Below are positions 57,966-64,000 of a stretch of 64,000 nucleotides of DNA, in pieces. The stretch covers positions 60,350,063 to 60,414,062 of the forward strand of contig OX411555.1 of assembly GCA_948146395.1 (NCBI GenBank), written 5' to 3'. Below the pieces are notes generated by a model that was given only the letters and a program-made list of their open reading frames with translations, did not search any database and was not told the origin of the DNA. This stretch comes from Fragum whitleyi. Taxonomy: Eukaryota > Mollusca > Bivalvia > Cardiida > Cardiidae. Made by a program: the position numbers and the translations under genes. How positions within the stretch are numbered: position 1 is the first letter of the stretch; each line of letters begins with the position of its first letter.

Positions 57966-58720
57966 CAAACAACAAACCGTAACCCAAAGGACTTCAAACA
58001 TTACTTGAACCTATAGTTAATTTAACGGGGACTTCATTCCAAAAAATAGTTTTGAATTAACCCACCTTTTAAAAAGAAGACTTATGAGCAGCCCTTAAGT
58101 CTTACCTAAAGGCCTTTAATATAATTACCTTTTAAAATAGCAAAATAATTAATCTTAAAGAAAATTTGACCTTGCATTCGGAAAGAACTTCAAAACATGA
58201 CTTAGAACGATCGACAAAAATCAGGACTTGACATTGGTGAAGAAATTACACAGTTATCTCCCCTTGATAAAGACTTATAAGCAACCCAATACTCTTACCC
58301 AAACGCCCTAGATGTATTAACCTTTGGCAAATGGTAAAAGGACTGACCACGGAAAAATATTCAGTTTTGTATTCAAAAGACTTTCAGTCTTTACTGAATA
58401 CCATTCGGAATATTTAGGACTTGACATTTATTACACAGCTACACAATTCTCTCCCCTTGGTTAAAGTTTGTAAGCAACCCAAACGTCTTACCCAAAGGCT
58501 CTAGATATACTAACCTTTGAGAACTCCTAAAAGGACTACTCACAATATAATCGACTTTTGCATTCAGGAAGGACTTCAAAACATGACTAAAACGTTTGGG
58601 AACGATCAGGACTTGACCTTGAAAAAAAAATGCAAAATTATCTCCCCTTGCTAAAGACTTATAAGCAACCCAAAGGTCTTATCCAAAGGCCTTTTATATA
58701 ATTACATCTGAACGATTTTT
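57580..58720 (-). repeat. Inverted block of the modular array
   Basis: Throughout this block the landmark appears as CTTACCCAAAGGC and TCTCCCCTTGG, the reverse of the orientation on both sides. Inside it, a ~130-bp segment with TTTACTGAATAC and GGACTTGACATTTATT recurs at about 57608 and 58390. The orientation returns to plus near 58725 (TCAAAGGTAAATATATCTAG). The simplest reading is an inversion or inverted duplication of array units. Confidence 0.8.
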
Positions 58721-58800
58721 TCAAAGGTAAATATATCTAGAGCCTTCTGTCAAGACTTAGATTGCTTATATGTCTTTACCAATGGGAGATTGATTTTTAG

Positions 58801-58801
<1 letters not shown>

Positions 58802-58851
<50 letters not shown>
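58802..58851. repeat. (TA)n microsatellite
   Basis: About 25 consecutive TA dinucleotides in an array spacer. Confidence 0.97.
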
Positions 58852-58854
<3 letters not shown>

Positions 58855-59160
58855 CAAAATAAAGTCATGACAGTTCCACATCGTTTTGAATGATATTTTG
58901 AAGTCCTTTCCAAAAACAAATATGAATATTTTCCTCGAATAGTCCTTTTTCGATTTCCCAAGGGTAAAATTAATCTAGGGCCTTTGGTTAAGACTTTTGG
59001 GTTGCTTATAAACTTATACCAAGAAGAGATGATTGTGTTGCTTTGTTATCAATGTCAACTCATAATTGTTTTCAGTGGTTTGAAGTTATGATTAAAAGTC
59101 CTTTTCGAAGCAAATTCGAATATTTTTTAGTGTTTTTTAGTTTTTTCTAAAGTAAAACAT
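58852..59160. repeat. Diverged plus-strand array monomers
   Basis: One and a half ~205-bp monomers (AGGGCCTTTGGTTAAGAC at 58976, ACCAAGAAGAGATGATTGTG), more diverged than those at 15-20 kb. No gene. Confidence 0.7.
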
Positions 59161-59870
59161 TTCTAGGGCCTTTGGGTATGACTTGTTTTGTTGCTTAGAA
59201 ACCTTTGGAACAGGGCCTTTAGCACAGTAATCTTATGAGGGCCTTTAGGTAATTTTCTTTCCGGGCCTTTGGAACAGGGCCTTTTGGAGGGCCTTTGGTA
59301 CAGTACCATAAATCAGTCCCCAATAACCATTGGAACAAGTGCCACCGAATAAATTAGTGTCAATTGATAACACCGGAGGTGATACGTTTTTATACATCAG
59401 GATTTTTACTTTATCTGATCCTAGTCCAATGAAAGACATCCTGACATACAGAGGGCCTTTCGATAATGGCCTCCGGGTAAGGATAAACAAATTAGTGTAT
59501 CTTAGCACGGAAGGACGTCACTCCAAATATTTTACTGTCATATTATAGCACAAGTGGTTACACTTTTTCCTACGTATGAAATTTGAAAACTATTCAAGTT
59601 TATATCTGAGACACAATCTCATTGACCAATATTGTCCAAGATGAATATTATCAGGGCCTTCCGGTAACACCTAAGGGTTTCTCACTAAAGACCGTCCTAA
59701 ATGAGATAACACGAATTATATCAGTGTCATAATATAGCACAAGGGGTGACACCTTTTTCTAGGTATGACTTTTAAGAAAATATGCCAATTTAAATCTGAG
59801 ACATGATTTCTTTGACCAATATTTTCAACGATGAACATTTTCAGGGCCTTCCGGTAAGATTAATGGGTTA
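59161..59870. repeat. Relict unit of the 860-bp satellite family
   Basis: A single diverged copy of the 1-12 kb unit: motif cluster GGCCTTTGG at 59206-59300, AATAAATTAGTGTCAATTGA at 59348, CAGAGGGCCTTTCG at 59448, TAGCACAAGTGGTTACAC at 59544, and two ~180-bp monomers after it. It lies some 45 kb from the main array. The overlapping 87- and 72-codon ORFs here are the same shadows as in the array. Confidence 0.85.
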
Positions 59871-60303
59871 AAAGTCTTTACCAAGGTGAGATAATTCTTT
59901 ATTTTCTTCATCAATGTAAAGAATAGATTTACCAAATCGTTTAAGTCCTGTTTTGAGGTCCATTCCTAATTCAAAATCGAATAGTCCTTTTTCGATTTTT
60001 CAGAGTGATATATCTAGAGCCTTTGGGTAAGACTTTGGGTTGCTAATTAGCCTTACCAACCGGAGATAACTCAAGATTTCTCTTTGGACTGCTTTCCCCT
60101 TTAAATGATGACAAGATTTATGCCTTTTGTTTCAGACAATAGCAACGCTTACGACAAAGATCTTGTTGATGTCCATCTTTGCCAAAGATAAACATCTTCT
60201 GATCTTTGGGATCAGACTTTTGGGTTGCTTATAAGTCTTTTCCAAGGGGAGATAATATTGTAGGTTTTTTTAACAATGTGGTTGGTACTTATTGGTAGGG
60301 TTA
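59871..60303. repeat. Diverged array monomers
   Basis: Recognisable pieces are GAGATAATTC at 59887, GAGCCTTTGGGTAAGACTTT at 60017 and AAGGGGAGATAATATT at 60243, in plus orientation. Between them is unassigned AT-rich sequence. No gene. Confidence 0.55.
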
Positions 60304-60364
60304 AGACCTGAAATTAGGTCTAAAAAGGCCTGAATTTCAGGCCTTTACCCGTATCTATCGATAC
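60304..60364. other. Three consecutive inverted repeats
   Basis: AGACCT-GAAATT-AGGTCT (60304-60321); AAAGGCCTGA-ATT-TCAGGCCTTT (60324-60346, 10-bp stem); GTATC-TATC-GATAC (60351-60364). On the minus strand they lie immediately after the stop of the small ORF at 60369, and the middle one is followed by five T, resembling a 3'-end hairpin. The first two look like diverged copies of each other. Confidence 0.6.
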
Positions 60365-60368
60365 AGGT

Positions 60369-60578
60369 TCACGGTGGGCGTTTTACCCACACCTGGAATT
60401 CAATTCCGCTGTCCCGCAAGAGCTGAACTGCAGTATTGAACTCCTCAAATAGGTAGAAGACATACCCGGAACCTCCAAGAAGGAATGCCGGGGTGACTTT
60501 CCACCCATTCTTAAAGCACATCTGCTCAAAGGCATTTTCGCCAGAGGCAGTTGTTGGCAAAATTAGATATTTACCCAT
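60369..60578 (-). CDS. Hypothetical 69-codon protein
   Basis: ATG start, 69 codons, not part of any repeat in the window. The predicted peptide is balanced in composition, with a hydrophobic start (MGKYLILPTT), a Gly-rich centre (AFLLGGSGYVFYLFEEF), a likely helix (NTAVQLLRDSG) and a final strand (IEFQVWV) before KRPP. It has no signal peptide and no clear membrane segment. I do not recognise the family. A TTATAA box lies about 20 bp upstream, and three hairpins follow the stop. It could be a small host or mobile-element gene or an old fragment; chance is possible at this length. Confidence 0.4.
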   Translation of the reverse strand: MGKYLILPTTASGENAFEQMCFKNGWKVTPAFLLGGSGYVFYLFEEFNTAVQLLRDSGIEFQVWVKRPP

Positions 60579-60914
60579 TTTTATGATTTGACCACTTATA
60601 AGTTGGGCTTTTCAAGAATCTTAATTTAATCGTTATTTTAGTACATAAAAAAAGTTGAATAGTCATTTTTTTTTTTTTTAAGTCATGGGATGGGCTAGTG
60701 TTATAGGGATACATTTTCTTTAATTACATGAAGAGCGCGGCTTCGAGAATCTTGCAATTTCTTTCAATTCGATTATAATATAGAAAAATATATCATAAAG
60801 GGAGACAAGAAAAACAATTTGAGTAAAAGGCCTATGGGTAACAACTTTTGGTATGTTATAACTTTGAAACAAAGAGGATTGTCACGCTATGAAATGAAAT
60901 TCACAAGTATTTGA
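60579..60914. other. AT-rich spacer, nothing recognised
   Basis: Contains a T run at 60667-60680, a TTATAA near the start of the small ORF, and an incomplete array landmark GGCCTATGGGTAACAACTT at 60831. No ORF of note and no transposon ends. Confidence 0.5.
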
Positions 60915-60929
60915 GATCAAACATTTATA

Positions 60930-61400
60930 TGGCCTTTGGGTAAGACCATTGGGTTTCTTATAAGTATTTACCAAGGGGAGATAATTCAAGATTTCCTTTT
61001 CAAAAGTAGTCTCCCTATAATGGTCTGTCGATTCCAAGCCCGTTTGTATACCTTAGCTCAAGGATAAAATTACTATCTTATTTTCAAAAAATGGAATATG
61101 TTCAAATTGAAACTTTTCCAGGGGGTTGCCAGATCCATGTCAAGGGTTCGCCGATTTTTCTCTCCCATGGGAAAGCCCTTGTTTAGATATGAAAAGTAAG
61201 ACTTTTTTTCTTCATCAGTATCCGTCCAACCCGAGTTATTCAATGCCCAAGGGTATTACCGAGAGGCCTTAAATATGCCGAAAGGCCCTCGTCAGACATA
61301 AATCGTTATTGAGGTTCAGGTTGTCAAAGATCAATATTTTAAGGGCCTTGGGATAAGTTTGTTGGTTTCCCGAGAACTTTTTACCAAGGGGAGATAATCC
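60930..61400. repeat. ~470-bp repeat, copy 1
   Basis: Begins at GGCCTTTGGGTAAGACCATT, passes through GGTCTGTCGATTCCA, TTTTCCAGGGGGTTGCCAGA, TCTCCCATGGGAAAGCCCTT and TGCCGAAAGGCCCTCGTCAG, and ends at ACCAAGGGGAGATAA. The same order is at 62500-62970 (offset about 1570 bp) with roughly 15% differences by eye. It is a longer, GC-richer monomer type that still has the shared landmark at both ends. Confidence 0.8.
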
Positions 61401-62499
61401 ATAAAATAAATGTTTTTTTTATTTTCTCCCCTTAATTCCCAATCGATTGGTATAGTGCAGTTCGGAACGACGTTAAAGACATACACATCACTTAAAGTAA
61501 AGCCCGTTTCTTTTTCACCGGAAGTAAGTCAAAAATCTGTAATTCGATCGAAAGCGCTTTTCGGATGATAAAAATAGGTCAGATTAGCTTTGGACTAGCT
61601 TTTAGCTTTACAAAGTAAATAACACTTTGATTATATTTACAGGGCCTCTGGGTAAGTTTTTTGGTTTACCAAAAAACTTTTTACCAAGGGAGGTAGTCAT
61701 AAAATTTTTTTTGAGAGTTATCTCCCCTTTCGAGCCCTATCGAATGGCGTCGAGATTTTCCATGCCAGCATGCTAGTTATGGCCCGAGAACGGCACCGGA
61801 AGTCCTTTGCAGGAGCGTGACAAGACCAACTTTGTTCAAAAGCGCTTTGCTTTCTGTTCAAGATTTCAAGATGGTTTCAAGATAATCTTTTCACTGAACC
61901 AAGATAAACGAGAAACGCGTTTTTTTAAGGAGCCACCGGTACACAAATTTGGGTATCGCATCGAACCTTTGCAAAGGGCAATAACTCGAGTTTATTTTTC
62001 GTTCTGAGTAGTCTCCCTCGATACTCAACTGATGGCATCACGTTTTCCCGGAACAGCCTTGACCTTCGTGTAGAAATCTTGATATTTGCTCTGCGGGCCT
62101 TTGGCACGCCTTTGGCAAAAAAGGGTTGTTTCGGTCCCGGAGGGCAAGCAATGGCAGTCAGGTCGGGGGTCGGTTCTGGGTTAGCTAGAGCTCGTTTAGC
62201 CCTTTAATTCGACATATCGATCGACCGTCTGGGTCCAATGATTAAGGAGTTATGGGCAAAATGGCTCCTTTTTAAACGTTAATGGGAAACAAGTTGACTT
62301 CTGTCACGAATTCAGTCTCAAGGCTTACTGGTGGTGTAGCCCCAGTACATTACCTTCAGCAAGCAAACGTGCCAATATTTCCAAAATTACCTCGATGATG
62401 GGGACCGAACAACAGCGGCAATCGGCGTCGAGCAATTCCCTCCCATTCACTGCACTTCCGGTCAGCGGGCAGAAAACACGATTTTGGCTTTCACGATTG
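61401..62499. other. Spacer between the ~470-bp repeats
   Basis: Array landmarks at 61641-61700 (GGGCCTCTGGGTAAG, TTTACCAAGGGAGGTAG) and CAATAACTCGAG-type pieces near 61978. The segment 62100-62490 is GC-richer (CGGTCCCGGAGGGCAAGC, GTCGGGGGTCGG). A 66-codon plus ORF at 61807 lacks a recognisable family. Nothing here supports a gene. Confidence 0.5.
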
Positions 62500-62970
62500 G
62501 GGCCTTTGGGTTAGACTTTTGGGTGGCTTGTAAGTTTTTCCCAAGGGGAGATAACTTGAGATTTCTTTTACAAAAGTAATCCCCCTTTAATGGTCTATCG
62601 ATTCCACGTCCGTTTGTTTACCTTAGCTCAAGGATAAGGAAACCAAATTTTTAAAAAAATTGAAAAAAATCAAATATGACCTTTTCCAGGGGGTTGCCAG
62701 ATCTATGTCCAGGGTTTGCCGTTTTTTTTCTCCCATGGGAAAGCCCTTGCTCAGATATGAAAAGTAAGACTTTTTTTCCTTCATCCGTATCGGGGTCACA
62801 CGAGTAATTCCATGCCCAAGGGTATTACCGAGAGGCCTTCAGTATGCCGAAAGGCCCTCGTCAGACAGAAATCGGTATTGAGGTTCCGGTTTTCAAAGAT
62901 AAATATTTTCAGGTCCTTTGGGTAAGGTTTTTGGTTTTCCGAGAACTTTTTACCAAGGGGAGATAACTCA
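62500..62970. repeat. ~470-bp repeat, copy 2
   Basis: Second copy of the repeat described at 60930, with the same internal landmarks in the same order. The 102-codon minus ORF overlapping its end is not shared with copy 1 and is not credible. Confidence 0.8.
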
Positions 62971-63394
62971 ATATTTCCTTTTCCAGTGTTATTTCTGCTT
63001 CGTGTTTTCTTGAATATACATAAAAGCTTTTTTGACACAGTAGTAGTTGTAAAAGTCAAAGGGAGCTCTATATTCCCTTTGCTTGTTGAACACAAGTAAT
63101 ACATTTTTTACACAATACTAAAGAGCACAGGTCCTTCGGGTATGGAATTTGGGGTGTGCTTTTCTTTTTACCAAGGGGAGATGATTTGATTTTTTTTTTC
63201 ACTTATGCTTAGGTCCTTTTGTGCTCAATAGTTCCCCGTCCTTATTTGGTATATTACCTGGATGCGAGACTTGTTGCCGGATTAAATTTCATATGCTATG
63301 AAATGAAATTCACAAGTATTTCGTATAAACATTTTAAGGGCCTTTGGGTAATACTTTTGGGTATGAGGAGGGCGCGAGTCCAAAACCAAAAGTG
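62971..63394. repeat. Diverged array monomers
   Basis: Landmarks GTCCTTCGGGTATGG (63131), ACCAAGGGGAGATGA (63170) and GGGCCTTTGGGTAATACTTT (63338). TATGAAATGAAATTCACAAG at 63296 also occurs at 60889, marking another shared piece. No gene. Confidence 0.6.
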
Positions 63395-64000
63395 TCTTGC
63401 TCATTGCTCGTCTCACGGTGTACTGATCGAGGTCGTTGTGGTATCAAAAGAAAGGCAAAAGTGTAAGCTCTCACGGGAATAACATTTTGTTCTTGAAAAT
63501 TAAGGAAGAACGGAGCAATACGTGCCCTACTTGTGAGGGGGTCCTTAAATTTGTCGTCATTTCAAAGCTGGTTTAGTCAATGCTCCTCTCAGAATGCACT
63601 GCTACGACAAATATTGGTACCAAAGTAAAGAGAATCGTCAGACCTTTTTTCGACATTACAATTCAAGTCTTTATCTTTAAAAACTGACGTCATTAGGGAC
63701 ATTATTAAGGTCAAAATAGGCAAAATTTACGAAATTGTAGACTACCATGCAAAGGTTTTTTGCTCATTACTGGACGAATTTTGCACCGAATGAGCCAATT
63801 TTTGTATCAAACGAAAGGAGATTGAATAAGCATTGAGATGAGTGTCACGAACACTTGAACGAGTGAGCAAAAAATCCAGAATAAGACAATTTATGTTAAA
63901 ATTGCAAAGAAAAATCGCGAATTTTCCTATATTGAGCAAAGGCGCGTTGCTCACTGCTCACCCGATACGGGTCATATAGTTCCAATCTTGGTTTTTGGCA
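63395..64000. repeat. Degenerate ~185-bp tandem repeat, open at right edge
   Basis: The theme (T)TGCTCATTGCTC, about 40 bp, then GGTATCAAAAGAAAG-like sequence recurs near 63398, 63578, 63762 and 63948 with spacing of roughly 180-186 bp (GGTACCAAAGTAAAG at 63617, TGTATCAAACGAAAGG at 63802). Similarity is low and partial. It lacks the AGGGCCTTT landmark and so belongs to a different family from the rest of the window. Confidence 0.6.

Noticed and set aside
61807..62107. Plus 66-codon and minus 60-codon ORFs near 62 kb
   Set aside because: They overlap on opposite strands, show no recognisable motif and lie in a degenerate repeat spacer.

Overview
The window looks like nuclear DNA of an animal, most likely a bivalve mollusc. 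The reasons are tRNA-derived SINEs with CAAT-type tails, short transposons that end in a hairpin followed by GGTGAGCTAA and carry GACGGACGACGG tracts, the recurring AAGGGGAGATAA motif, Crypton-like tyrosine-recombinase genes, and exons of a metazoan PC-esterase (PCED1/FAM113-like) gene with splice-like signals. The mollusc assignment rests on remembered repeat families, so it is inference. No bacterial operon, rRNA or functional tRNA was found. Almost the whole window is tandem repeats and transposons; only three long ORFs and one small ORF look protein-like.

Layout. 1-12.2 kb is an 860-bp satellite (14 units, open at the left edge), followed by its degenerate border (12.2-14.3 kb) and a 21-bp minisatellite (14.35-15.05 kb). 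15.05-20 kb is a modular array of ~205-bp monomers carrying three copies of one SINE insertion and a LINE-like 3' end. 20.0-20.4 kb is unassigned sequence and 20.40-20.61 kb a 5'-truncated SINE. From 20.6 to 36.1 kb the last exon of a PCED1-like gene is repeated 18 times (463-bp unit, six-unit higher-order repeat). Its first copy is split by a ~7.2-kb transposon made largely of a 343-bp dimeric array (21.05-28.28 kb).

36.1-53.6 kb holds three related loci, each with a minus-strand ORF of 666-679 codons: two N-terminal zinc fingers, a tyrosine-recombinase-like core and a C-terminal SANT-like region. Loci 1 and 2 form a ~7.56-kb direct duplication that also carries PCED1-like first and last exons, a hairpin-ended element and a hAT-type MITE. 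Locus 3 (51.6-53.6 kb) is more diverged, has a Tc1/mariner-type MITE instead, and is the only copy keeping all the expected catalytic residues. ~425-bp tandem units separate the loci.

53.6-64 kb is further modular array with three SINE insertions, a long imperfect palindrome and inverted block (57.2-58.7 kb), a relict 860-bp-type unit (59.2-59.9 kb), an unassigned 69-codon ORF abutting three hairpins (60.3-60.6 kb) and degenerate repeats to the end.

One thread runs through it. Nearly all arrays share a ~55-bp block starting AGGGCCTTTGGGTAAG and ending GAGATAA, so satellites that look unrelated probably descend from one ~180-205-bp monomer. The PCED1-like pieces look like the remains of tandemly duplicated genes broken up by transposons and amplification. 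Insertion order can be read from shared target-site duplications.
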